DNA of 64,000 bases from Chamaecrista fasciculata (taxonomy: Eukaryota > Streptophyta > Magnoliopsida > Fabales > Fabaceae). Every line of letters begins with the position of its first letter. Position 1 is the stretch's first letter. The position numbers and the translations under genes were made by a program. Positions 22,135 to 34,006 of this stretch are shown piece by piece. Location of the stretch: assembly GCA_003254925.1 (NCBI GenBank), contig QANZ01051184.1, forward strand, positions 1 to 64,000. The letters are read 5' to 3'. The notes under the pieces were generated by a model that had not been told where the DNA came from, made no database searches, and saw nothing but the letters and a program-made list of their open reading frames with translations.

Positions 22135-23078
22135 ACATATGTGGAGTCCCAATTTCCCGATTTTCCAAATTAACTCTTCCTCAATTTGTCAATATTCTTT
22201 TCTCTATCTGATTCATTTAAGAAATTCGATTCAGATATCTTTTTTCTTTTTCTTTTTTTCGTTTTCTGGTCAGTTTACACGAGGTTCTTAGCTATTACTT
22301 GAGAAATCGAGGATATAACATATATAGTATGTTGATGAGACTCGTCTTTTCTTTGGATGGTCGCTACTTTCTTCGGCTGACCTTGGCCTCTTACCTTGTA
22401 TGTCAAATTATATAATCTTTTTTTCATTATTATAAATTACTATTGATTTTGGTCATGGTTTGAGCTTGTACTCATGATTTTACATTTTTCTTTAATTGAT
22501 CGCCATGTGGTTGCAGCTTCTTATAAGAGTTAGACTAAAATAATGAGGCATAAAATTCTCTTGAGTTTTAAAATTTGACAAGATGATCCTTTTAATTTCT
22601 AAATAAGTTGATACACAATAGACATAGCACTTGAATTTTCAACTTCAATTGTTCAACACTCTTAAACAATTTCATCCTTTTGAAAGTTTAGGAATTATTT
22701 GTCAATTTATTTGAAAATTTAAGAAATCTATCTGTTATAAGAACTTTGATCTTGTTCTAGAGTTCTGGATTAAAGAATATAAGGAAGAGAATTGTCACAT
22801 TTCAGACATGCAAGCTGGGATTTGCATTTCACCAAAGGCATATGTAGGGAACTACTCTTTAAGGAATATGAAAGAGGCATCATCACAAAATAAACTATTT
22901 AACTTCACTCTATTTTGGCTCAAACAATATTAAGAGAAAGCCAACACTTTCTTGATGCAGCTTTAAACTATATTGTAGATCTTCCCTATCCATTTGTCTC
23001 AACTAAAATTGAAAAATGGAAACATATCCATATAGAGGCTGCTCGAGATGGGTTTAGAAGTCTATTAATTTTTAGGCA
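22135..23078. other. Intergenic stretch after RhoGDI
   Basis: The first few hundred bases are probably RhoGDI 3' UTR. Around 22535-22740 there is a degraded MITE of the 'aaactcaaaatttgaca' type. An open stretch at 22915-23090 (containing FLDAALNYIVDLPYPF) is free of stops for about 58 codons, but I recognise no family and it runs into the SINE; it could be a decayed coding fragment. Confidence 0.4.
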
Positions 23079-23091
23079 AAGTGTTAGACGA

Positions 23092-23279
23092 TTTTTTTTT
23101 TTTTATAAACCAAGGGTATCCATTGTCGAGAACAGTGACTAATCCCTCCGTCGCGGGTCCTCCACTTAAAGGTAAACGACTGGCCACATAATGCTTTCCA
23201 TTCCCAAAAGTAGGATTCGAACTCCCACCACTTAGTTAAGGGACCAAGTGAGGAACCACTAGGCCACACTCGTGTAGTT
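23092..23279 (-). mobile_element. tRNA-derived SINE with 13-bp target duplication
   Basis: On the minus strand the A box is TGGCCTAGTGG and the B box is GAGTTCGAATCC. The body ends with an A-rich tail, seen as the T run at 23092-23104. The direct repeats aagtgttagacga at 23079-23091 and 23280-23292 are perfect. The same SINE family occurs at 31051-31222 and 62513-62670. Confidence 0.88.
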
Positions 23280-23989
23280 AAGTGTTAGACGAATTTACAA
23301 TCAACATTTTAAGTCCAAAAAAAAGATTATTAAAGCTAAAATAAATCTTCATATATATAACTCTTGGTCTAAATTCTTTAAATTCAAATATTTAAACTCA
23401 AAATAAGTTGTACAATTCGCGGTACTTTTTGATTCATTTAGCTCATACTATTGTGACTGATCCACTTAAAATTTGGAAAGAATCGTTATGATCGACAAGC
23501 TGTTTCACACTGGAGAGAGGCCTCTCTCATAGATGGGTATAGTTATATGAGTGTGTGTGAAAGAGAGAGAATAGAGAGAACCGTGGCACTTTTTTTATTT
23601 TTTGGCTAGAGACTCTGGAATAGACAAAAGACTTAACTTGGGTGTTTATCTTTATTCTCATATAATTTACTTAAATATACACACTTACATTTTACCGATG
23701 TGGAGCTCGAAACCACCATAAAGGCATGCCTCAAGCACAGAACCGTTCTTAACCATGCTAAATAATGATATAACATTTAGTTAAATGATGCATAACGTTT
23801 TATATCAAAGGTCAAATAATGTATTTCAAAAATTCAATGACTAAAATTGTATTTTTGAGACAAAACAGGGACTTAAAAATAAATTTTCTCTAAAATAATA
23901 TGAACATGTAACTAATATTGAGATGCTCCTATATCTTTAAAAGATGAAATATTTATTTAGTTTAAAAATAAGGAACTAATGGACATTTG

Positions 23990-24508
23990 ATATTCCAAAG
24001 TCTTGGTCCTTTATGTACGAGGTAGATTTTAAATTGGTCTCTTATCTTTCATTTGTTTCATATTGATCCTATATGTTTCTATGATATTTCAAATTGGTTC
24101 CAAAAATATTGACCGAATATGATCACATCTATCTCACTTCAAGCTCAAATGTGACAAATCTAAAGCTACAAGTTTCTTTCAATGAGTACTTTGTGATAAT
24201 CAGCAAATGAGGTCAAATCAAATTCTAAAAGTGGGCAACTCATTTTACGGTCAAACAAATGAAATTGAGCATATCTCTCCCATTTCAAGTCTAAATGCGA
24301 CGAATTCGAAACTGTGTTAACTCTTGAAGAGTTCTTTCTCTACTCGGTTATAAAATCGTTAGCAAATGAAGTCAAATTGTGTTTCAGAAGTATTTGTGAG
24401 ACCAATTTACATGAAAATATATATGACCAATCTGAAACAAATAAAAAATAAGAAAACAAATTAATCAACCCTATAGATAAGGGATCAATTTGAGACTTTG
24501 CCCATAAA
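23990..24508. mobile_element. MITE-like hairpin region upstream of fimbrin
   Basis: 'tccaaagtcttggtccttta' and 'gattttaaattggtctc' at the left are mirrored by 'gggatcaatttgagactttg' at the right. The interior phrases ('cacttcaagctcaaatgtga', 'catttcaagtctaaatgcga') are a direct duplication of about 170 bp. It belongs to the dispersed family also seen at 41141-41882. Confidence 0.5.
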
Positions 24509-24803
24509 AAATAATTACCCTTTGGATGAAAATAAAAATGTGAAAATCAGTCCATTCCATTCCCATAAATATAATACTCTCTAAAATCATTTTATTTTAA
24601 TTATTGTATCAAATGGGCCTCACAATTCCAAGATAAAATGTTTTTTAATCCATAAAGCAGGCTGAAAGTGAAAGATGCATGAATGCCAATTTGCCAAACA
24701 AACAAAACCGCTCGTTCAACTGCCAAAGGCTTTTCCCTTCTTCTTCGCGGGTCCTATCGCCATACACATTTTTCTCTCCACCCCATTTTCATCATCAGAC
24801 AAC

Positions 24804-24850
24804 ACACACACTCTCTCTCTCTCTCTCACTTTTTCTTTCTTCTATCTCTT
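24804..24850 (+). repeat. CA/CT microsatellite in the fimbrin upstream leader
   Basis: A 'cacacacactctctctctctctctcact' run is followed by T/C-rich sequence. Such CT-rich tracts are common in plant 5' leaders. A GTAATG donor-like site near 24969 raises the possibility of a 5' UTR intron before the start codon at 25175. Confidence 0.6.
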
Positions 24851-25174
24851 CTTCTTCGTCTACCAAAAGCTTCGCGCAACGATAATGAAGACAGATGATT
24901 TTCACAACTTTCGCTTCATTTTCTGACTCCATTTTACAATTTTTCGCTTGAGTTTCTCAGTTTATAAGGTAATGCATCTTCATTCCCCATTTTTTCGTTC
25001 AATTTTCATTTACTTTATACAATCTATATATATATATCGTCATTTTGTCTTTGTTATGCTTTAAGTGATACAGTGTCTCTATCTATGATTTGCTGAGACC
25101 ACTGCACGATCCTTATAAACTTGTGAATTCATTGAGGCGTTTGGTATTTGGGGCCGACCAAGTTCAAATTCAAA

Positions 25175-28100
25175 ATGTCTAGTTTCGTCGGTGTCCTTGT
25201 TTCTGATCAAGAGCTTCAGAGCCAATTCACCCAAGTCGAGCTTCGAACCCTGAAATCTAAAGTAGGTTATTTATTTATTTATCTTCATTTAAATTTAAAT
25301 ATCGTCTTGGCTTCGCTTGCCTGGAAATTCTGGGCTGATGGCTTGTGAAACGTGTTATCTTCTTTGTAGTTTTTGTCGGTGAAGACTGAATCAGGCAAAG
25401 TTACAGTTAAAGATTTGCCATCCCTTTTTAAGAAATTAAAGGCTTTCGATGAATCATTCAGTGAGGCCGAGATTAAGGGTATCTTGGCAGAGTCATACAA
25501 GGACATGACTGAAGAAATTGATTTTGAGTCCTTCCTTCGGGTGAGCTTTTCAGTACAATTGAGACTTTAGGTGTAATTCCGAGAGGTTTGTGTCTTTTAA
25601 GAAAATTATATAGAAGACAACTTAAATGCCATTTGATGCTTAAATGCCCTGAAATTATGTTTATTTTTATAAGAACTTGTCTTTCCATATATATTGAGCC
25701 ATGCAACTAAATAAATCATATTAATTGGCAGGCACATTTAAGTGTGCAAACCCGAGCAGCCGAAAAAAATGGTGGTTCCGTAGGTTCTTCTTCCTTTCTG
25801 AAGGCAACCACTACAACTGTTCAACATACTATCAATGAATCTGAGAAAGCTTCTTATGTTTCTCATATTAACAACTACTTGAAGGACGATAAATTTATGC
25901 AGCAGTTCCTTCCTATTGATCCATCAACCAATGCTTTGTTTGATCTTGTAAAGGATGGAGTACTCCTCTGGTAGATATGCTATATCTAACTTCATGATTT
26001 TTTTTTTGGTGCAGTGGGTAAGCTTTTCATTTTGGGTTACTATCTATGTCCTTAATTTTACTTTCTCCTGCAGCAAGCTTATCAATATTGCCGTTCCTGG
26101 GACCATAGATGAGCGAGCTATTAACACCAAAAAGGTCCTAAATCCTTGGGAGAGAAATGAGAATCACACCCTTTGCCTCAATTCTGCAAAGGCTATTGGG
26201 TGCACAGTGGTTAATATAGGCACACAAGATTTAATTGAAGGAAGAGTAAGTTTAATTTTATTTTTTACTTTACTGCCTTCTTTTTCATGTGTTTTTGGTT
26301 TGACTTTAACTCTTATGTTTTCCTTTTGTTTTTAATTGGTTATCTTGTAGCCACACCTGCTTCTGGGCTTGATTTCACAAATAATCAAGGTATATTATTG
26401 AAACTTAGCCTTTTATTAGTTAAAAAGAGTGGCGACTTTGTTGGTGGGTAGACTTAATAAGTTTATAATGCTTATATAATATTTTTTTCTCTGTCTTTCA
26501 ATATGATAACAAAATCAGATTCAAGTGTTAGCTAGTGTCAATCTGAAGCAAACTCCTCAGCTTGTGGAATTAGTGGAAGACAGCCAGGTCATAAATTGGT
26601 TTTATTATTTCCTTTGACTATTATTCCTGGATTGCAATGGGACCCTTAAACATATTTGTACCAGAAATTATGATAAATAATTTGTTTTACTGTAAAATGT
26701 TGGCAGGAGGTGGAGGAGCTTATGAGTTTAGCACCTGAAAAGGTTTTATTGAAATGGATGAATTTCCACTTGAAGAAAGCGGGATATGAGAAACAAGTTA
26801 CAAACTTCTCGTCTGACTTAAAGGTAAGAAAAACCTAACTATTTATACAGTGAATTGATTTTTAAGAATTAATCACTTTTGGCTGATAACTGAATCTAAA
26901 ATGGAAATCACATTGAGCTGATCTTATTTATATACATTTTACACCATTTCATTTTACATACAAAATGGCTGTAGTTCAGTACAGAACCTAATGTATCATG
27001 CATGTCTTAAGAGAAGCCTGTGAAGCTTCTTGCAAGAGCCAAGAAACTTGAGTTTGTATACAGAGGTTCTCTGATGTTTAAGTCAATAGTTCAACCAATA
27101 ATCAAAGAGCAAAAAGGTGGATAGGTTGAGTGTGTAACTGTATAAACTCTCTGAGAGAAATGATTGTGGGAGTATTGACTGAAGGCAGTCATGAGCATTT
27201 CCTTCACGCTCCTGCTTACTTTCAATGTGTCTTAATGTGGCTGGTCATTGCACCTCAGTGTTTCTCTGGATAGTTAGGTTCATGCTTAAAAGTGGTAGGT
27301 TTTTCGGCTGTTTATACTTTTCGATTTTCCTTTGGTAGGGCCGACTTGATGTTCACCTGATCTTTGATTAGAATTGGTAGGTTAGTGAACTGTTGATCAT
27401 AGTGTTTTATTGGCCTTGTTTACTGTCTACTAGTATAAAGGAAAAGGTTCATCATGTAATTACAAACCATACTAACTGTTGATTCATGTTTTGTGTAGTA
27501 CACGGCATAATATACTTTAACAGATTTGGTTTTATTTTAAGTTGCAAGAATTTATGTCTGATGGGTTCTTTTGTGTACAGGATGGAGAGGCTTATGCTTA
27601 CTTGCTTAATGCTCTTGCTCCAGAGCATGCAGGGCCAGCTGCCTTGACCACAAGTGATCCCACAGAAAGAGCAAACATGGTTCTTGAGCAGGCAGAGAAA
27701 TTGGATTGCAAGAGATACCTCACTTCTAAGGATATCGTGGATGGGTCAGCAAATCTCAATCTTGCATTTGTTGCTGAGATATTCCAGCATAGGTATGGTT
27801 GAGCATAGAACCTTGCAGATGTGCTTAGTATCTCATTCTTTCTTGGTACAGTAAGAAATATTCTGTGTGCCATGCTTAGTAGTTTGTTGAATTATCTTCT
27901 CTTACATTCTGGCCAAAAAAAAAAAGAATTATCCTCTCTTAGATATGCTAGAGTTATATTGCAGATTTGTTATAGAACATCTTATTTCCATATATGTAAA
28001 ATGAAGTAACTCTCGTACTCCTACTTCTGTAGGAATGGGCTTACAGACAAAGTTGACAGCAATAAAATGTCCTTTGCGGAGATGATGACAGATGATGCAG

Positions 28101-31100
28101 AGACATCTAGGGAAGAAAGATGCTTCAGACTGTGGATAAACAGTCTTGGAATTAGTACTTACGTGAATAATGTTTTTGAGGATGTCAGAAATGGGTTAGC
28201 TTACATGCTTTTTATTTTATTTTCCTATGCATATTTTTTTTTCACCTTTTTTTTCTTTCATTTTTGGCTTATCCTTCTCAACTATTAGTCATGATTTTCA
28301 TTATATGCAGATGGGTTCTACTAGAAGTTCTTGACAAGGTTTCACCTGGATCTGTCAATTGGAAGCTGGCCACAAAGCCTCCTATACAGATGCCATTCCG
28401 AAAAGTTGAGAACTGCAACCAAGTTATAAAGATTGGGAAAGACCTGAACCTTTCTTTAGTGAATGTTGCTGGTAATGATATTGTACAAGGCAATAAAAAG
28501 CTTCTAATTGGTAAGTTTCAGTCTTCTCTTCAAGTATCGTGATTATTTCTTTATTATGTACGGTGAAGTTGATATAATTGTAAGACCATTGCTTTTTCTT
28601 GCATTTGCATGAAATCTACTTTTATTTTCATTAGCTGAATGAATCCTTGGTAGAGCTTTGCACTGCGATGTGCTGCACTTTCTTTCTTAATCAATGTGCC
28701 ATCTAAAGGTAGAAAACCAATAGCATAAATAAATGCCAACTGAAATATATCATCATGTATCTGTGTCTATTAATAAGCTGTTCAATTTTTTATGAGAAAC
28801 GAGATAGTTCATGCTCAGAGGAAAAGCTGCTAATGTTTAATATAAAAATTAAAATAGAAAGAAAAATTCAATGATTTTTTTTAACTTCATTGTGTGTAAA
28901 TGCACCAATAATACTATTTGTACATTGAGAAAGTCCTAAGAAAAATTGTATATATGTATATATTTTTATCCAACGTGATATCCTGAACAAGAAGAATATT
29001 ATTTGCTGGATATGTAATCTGCATGGATTAAACTTTTTCTTTGCAATCATATTGTGTAATATATCTGGGAAACTCATTTCTATATGTTCATCCTCTCACA
29101 GCATTTTTGTGGCAGTTGATGAGGTCTTCAATGCTTCAACTTCTGAAAAACTTGAGATCACACTCCCAAGAACAGGGAAAAGAGATTACAGATGCTGATA
29201 TATTAAACTGGGCAAACAATAAAGTAAAGAAAGCAGGAAGAAATTCCGAAATGGAGAGTTTCAAGGTAGTTAAACATACGACTTTCACTAATAAAATTCC
29301 TTGGCACCAAGAGCTTTATTTCTTCTCCGGTAGAAAATATAGAAGTCCCATACCTTGCTTAACGCAATAAGCTTTGATCTAATGTCATATATTCAGTAAC
29401 CTACCCTGGAATTTCAATTTCGAAAAGCTAATTGATTAAATGAAAGTGATTGCTATTTAATACGCGGACCTCTTTTGTATTTGTGTAGGCTAATAAATAT
29501 GTAATCTTGAGGTTGATATATTTTTGTAAGGAAAGTAGGTTCATAGAAAACCACTACTGACATGAATTTGGTATGACCTTTATGTGGTTGGCTTCTAGAA
29601 AATTCATGACTATCAAGTATCAAATGTTCTTCCTATGTATCTTCTGACATGTTCATACTTTAAACAACTATTATTGCTATCCAAATTCTAGAGAGAGAAA
29701 TGACAACAATGTTACTGTGTTGTCATAGTGCTTCTCATAAATGATTTTTTGACTATGATGATCTTTTCAAAATTTTCCTGGATAAACTACAGTGTCTACA
29801 ATCCTAAAAGTTTTTTCAAACTCCAGAAGGAAGAAATTACTGTTCAGTTTGTGCTCTTAGAGACACTATGAACTGATGGTATCTGTTTCAATTGTATGAC
29901 AAGCTTAATTCTAAGCTTTTAACTAGGAAAGATCTCTGTTTAATGCTTATTTTTGCTGGAAAAACCATTGAAACACTATGGTCGCCTTGATGTTGGACTA
30001 CGACAATGATTTTAATTATATTTGAATTTAATATTTATGAAATTGGTTTTAATTACTTTATTCTCCTACAGGATAAGAATCTTTCCAGTGGAACATTTTT
30101 CCTTGAGCTTCTGAGTGCTGTGGAGCCAAGGGTGGTCAACTGGAGTCTCGTAACTAAAGGGGAGACCGGTATGTTGCCATTTGGTGTAGAAATTGAGGCT
30201 AGCCAGACTTCAGATTGCACATCTTTAGTTTTATGATGAGCACTATTTTTGGAAATAGTTGTGAATATTTTGTCTTGTACTCTTATTTGCAACAATTGAA
30301 TAGTACTTAGTATTTTGTCATTTGAATTGCAGAGGAAGATAAGAAGTCAAATGCAACATATATAATCAGTGTTGCCCGAAAACTTGGATGTTCTATTTTT
30401 TTGTTACCTGAGGACATAATAGAGGTAAATCCCACATTTTTAACTCGAGTTTATTTGTCACATTGGCTGTAGTACTATGAAAATGGATTTTTGCGTTCCA
30501 ATCCAGTTTGATGACTAATTTAGTAGCAGTTTGTTCCCAAGATATGGTTTATGACATAAGTAGGCTGTATGTTCATCTTCTGGAATGAGATTTTGTCCAC
30601 TTACAATTTCTCCAAGTTGTTGCATTATTAGTTGATAGTGTATTGTAAGAACCTTAGTTTACACTTTAACCTCCGACATGGTCCAAAATTAATTCGCATC
30701 TCTGTATTTAAAATCTAGATTTTGACGAAAATACTTACATAAATGTTGAAATTATGAGCATTTTTATTGCTGAATAGCTACATAACGTATATCTTGAATA
30801 TTTCTAGGTCATCAAAGGCTATTGCTTGGATTCAGTGAACAATTTGACAAATTTTTCAGTCTAATCCCACTAATAGCTTTTAAAAACTATGAACTTGTTC
30901 ATGATTATTTTTAATAAAACAGAGATAGTGTCACTAGATGATTAAGTAGTAGTAGAACAAATTACTAGAAAATTTAATGGGACGTTTTACTATAAGGTCC
31001 AGGTGAGTTGAACAAATCGTGAAAGGATTAAAATAAACTACAAGTACAAGAATGTGGTCTAGTGGTTTTCTCACTTGGTCCCTTAATCAAGTGATGGGGG

Positions 31101-31451
31101 TTCGAGTCCCACCCTTGAGCATGAAAACCGTTCTGTAGCTAGTCATTAATCCTTAAATGAAGAATTCACGACGAAGGGATAGTCATTACTATCGGTAGTG
31201 GATATCTGGTTCACAAAAAAATTTAAATAAATAAATTACATTATGCTGGCTGCTGGATCTGGCTTATTTTACTGCCCTGACAGGTAAACGCGAAGATGAT
31301 TCTTACTTTGACTGCAAGCATCATGTTCTGGAGCCTGCAGCAACCAGAAGATGCAAATCGTCGTGTAGCTCCTGAAGATGGTGAAAGCCAAACAGACATC
31401 GCGGATGAAGTATCCAATTTAGCCATTGATGCTTCAGAGGAAACCTCCTAA
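25175..31451 (+). CDS. Fimbrin (plastin), actin-bundling protein
   Basis: Fourteen coding exons: 25175-25261, 25370-25540, 25732-25970, 26074-26245, 26351-26389, 26519-26587, 26707-26823, 27581-27792, 28033-28194, 28311-28510, 29102-29265, 30072-30168, 30333-30424, 31284-31451; 1989 nt, 662 aa. Residues 1-85 form the degenerate EF-hand region (FVGVLVSD start; [16 protein letters not shown]). Four calponin-homology domains follow in two tandem actin-binding units: CH1 about 117-236 ([39 protein letters not shown]), CH2 from about 265 ([16 protein letters not shown]), CH3 from about 392 ([14 protein letters not shown]), CH4 from about 510 ([17 protein letters not shown]) to about 620. A short acidic tail ends the protein. 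Plant fimbrins cross-link actin filaments into bundles, notably in pollen tubes. Length fits the family (about 650-715 aa). The start matches the conserved first residues. A SINE lies in the last intron. Confidence 0.97.
31051..31222 (+). mobile_element. tRNA-derived SINE in the last fimbrin intron
   Basis: The A box is TGGTCTAGTGG and the B box GGTTCGAGTCCC, followed by the same 3' body as the copies at 23092 and 62513. It ends in an A-rich tail. A possible degraded duplication is aaataaactaca / aaataaattaca (31030, 31229). Same orientation as the gene. Confidence 0.8.
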
Positions 31452-32105
31452 TTATTGAAGTAAAAGGCACCCATACAAGAAAGACTACAATCTTCTCTTT
31501 GAAGATCAAAAGGAAGGTGTCAAATGCCAACTAATGGTTTTGTTGCTTCCAGTGCAAGAGAATTAGCATAATTTTTTGTGTATTTTTTTTTCTTTTTGTT
31601 CTGTGGAAAATCACAGAAGGAAGAAGGGTTTTTTGTATACTTCCCTCTCCTTCCTTTCCTTTGATTTTGAGATTTTGGTTCCTGTAGGTATATTCTTTGA
31701 AGAAATTATACACAATTTTCTTTGATCAATAATGGAATATAAGGAAGGAAACGCATTGTCTAAATTAAATTTTCATCTGATAAAAAAGATTACTGTCATT
31801 CATGCAGAACATGGGTCATGCAGTTTTGGGATTCAAGCATCTACCTCAGGCTTAACTTACCATCGCTTTTAGTTTTTTCTTTTCTTTTTTTCTTTTTTTT
31901 TTAAACGTTCTATACTTTTTGTTTAAAGTGCAAATAATCTGTAAATTTCCATGTTGATTTTTTTATGTGTTTCCGAGCTTATAGGATCTATTTGAGTAAT
32001 AAATATGTCAAAATTTCAAAACTCTAATATCGTATGATTGATTCGGCCAAAAAAAAATATTGTATGATTGATTAATCGACAATTACACATACATTAAAAC
32101 TGAAT
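31452..32105. other. Fimbrin 3' UTR and intergenic sequence
   Basis: No gene seen. T-rich runs (31880-31920) and ordinary AT-rich sequence; the transcript end is probably near 31730-31760, but no unique polyadenylation signal could be fixed. Confidence 0.4.
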
Positions 32106-32594
32106 GGCTTAAGTGCACTTTTGGTCCCTAACTTTCGCAAAGGTCTCAATTTGATCCCCTAACTTCTTTTTTTGCAATTTTGGTCCCCTAACTTTTAAAA
32201 ACGTCTCAATTTGATCCCCTAACTTTTTTGTTGCAATTTTGGTCCCCCTAACTTTTGAAAACGTCTCACCGTTGGTCCTAAGTGCACTTCCAAGTCATGT
32301 AAACGTCTCCCCATAATGGTCCTTTTTTAATCCACTTCACCCATATTTGTCACATCATCAGTCAACTCAGCCTGTCAGATCAGCACTAACGGTAGATAAT
32401 GGGTGGAAAAAGTGCACTTGAGACTAACGGTGAGACGTTTTTAAAAGTTAGGGGACCAAAATTGCAAAAAAAAAAGTTAGAGGACCAAATTGAGACGTTT
32501 TCAAAAGTTAAGGGACCAAAATTGCAACAAAAAAAGTTGAGGGACCAAATTGAGACCTTTGCGAAAGTTAAGAGGCCAAAAGTGCACTTAAGCC
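32106..32594. mobile_element. Long-hairpin MITE, 9-bp target duplication (Mutator-type)
   Basis: The ends are GGCTTAAGTGCACTTTTGG and its inverse CCAAAAGTGCACTTAAGCC. Almost the whole element is an inverted repeat built of repeated modules 'ggtcccctaacttttaaaa' / 'aaaagttaggggaccaaa'. The flanking 9-mers aaactgaat (32097-32105) and aaactggat (32595-32603) differ at one base. It has no coding capacity. The RNA or single strand would fold into a very stable hairpin. A half copy lies at 2501-2556. Confidence 0.85.
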
Positions 32595-33144
32595 AAACTG
32601 GATATTTAACACTCAAAGGATAAAAATGAGTGCACACAAGCACATGCACAAGCTTATAGATTGTTTCTTTTGTTTCTTATTAGTTTTCTCTAATTGGTGT
32701 GTGGTCCATATAACTCTAATTTTCCTTAATGAAATTTTTTGTGACAAAAAAAATTGTATCATTTCCTCAAATTTTCAATATTTTCCCTTTATATTTTATT
32801 ACGTAAAATATTTTTTATATCAGTCTTATTGTTAATGATAAATTTAACAATAAAAATATAGCAAACTTACTTTAATAGTTTTGGTTAAATTTAGTAAGAT
32901 TTATAATTGTGGAACAACTAAAAAATTCAATTTTAAGAAAGTCATATAAATGAGATATTTTAAACTATATAGTTAGTAATATAATAATATTTTTATAACT
33001 TAAAATCAATTTAAATTTCTATGAAGTATGTGCTATTTATGTCAAGACTTAAAGAATTGGAGAAATAACAATATCATTGCAATGAGATTAATTGACTAAA
33101 GAGAATATGATGCATGGTTTTAAGTATAATGAATCCTTAGTGAG

Positions 33145-33767
33145 AGTAAATTCTCTTCGCCGTGAGAGTTTTTTTGAGTGAAACTTTGGGCCAGTGTTGT
33201 CTCAGTGGCGGTGGCCCTTCCTCTGGTTATAGAGTTTTGTGGCGATGACGTTCTGGATCAAGGCTCTCATGTTGGCGTTCTGTGGCAGCAAATCTGGACT
33301 AGACATTCCACGGTGGCTTCTGACTTCCACAACGACTTCCTGGTTTGGTCCTGATTTTTGGGTGCTCTTCCATGGCGTCATTTTGTTTTATTATCTGAAT
33401 ATTGTTGCTTTGAGTCTATTCATGTCTTTTTTTAGAACAATCATTAGGGTTGTCTGCTGTCCTGTTTGGAAGGGTTTGTCTCTTTTAGATGACTTTATTT
33501 ATGTTTCTTGTTTTTTAGATGGTTGTAGCTTTAGTTGGATCCCTGGATACGCTAACTTGGCAGTTGATTATCTTGTCAATATGTCTAAAACGTGGATGGG
33601 TCTCTTGGATAGGTTATAAACCCCCCACCTTCCTCAGTTGATATCTTGTCTAGTGTTGTTGTTTATGCTAGGGAGGGATTTGCTATTTTTACTTTGTTTT
33701 CGTTTGTATTGTGTTTAGCTTTGCCTTGCTTTTGAATGAATTATGTTTCATGCTCAAAAAAAAAAAA
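33145..33767 (+). mobile_element. LINE-like retroposon remnant with poly(A) tail
   Basis: The segment ends 'tgaatgaattatgtttcatgctc' followed by 13 A's (33755-33767), like plant L1-type LINE 3' ends. It contains an open stretch (33239-33619) without a recognised domain. No reverse transcriptase was seen, and no clear target duplication. It could be an internally deleted LINE or another retroposed transcript. Confidence 0.4.
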
Positions 33768-34006
33768 TACAATTTCCTAAAAAAATGTAATTTTTTTTGT
33801 GAAGTAGAAAGAAAATGATATTTTGGTTTACAATTGGACTAAAATATGAAAGCATCGAATATAATACCAAAAATTGTTATTTGTTTTTTAGGTACAATAC
33901 TCACATTTGTTAAGAAAGATATAATATTGTGCTGTAAAAAATCAACTAAATTGTAGTTGATAACTTACCAAAACAATATCCAACATTTACAGAACCAATA
34001 TACATA

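Noticed and set aside
22915-23090. Open stretch with FLDAALNYIVDLPYPF that might be a gene fragment
   Set aside because: No family recognised and it is cut off by the SINE target site; not enough to call a gene.
31053-31100. tRNA-like A and B boxes that could suggest a tRNA gene
   Set aside because: There is no acceptor-stem pairing or anticodon arm; the same body recurs at 23092 and 62513, so it is a SINE.
32399-32649. Overlapping open frames on both strands with repeated 'VRGPKLQ / FGPLTF' peptides
   Set aside because: These are translations of the repeated modules of the hairpin MITE at 32106-32594, not a repeat protein.
33239-33619. 126-codon open frame with hydrophobic segments
   Set aside because: It lies inside a retroposon-like segment ending in poly(A), and no host family was recognised.
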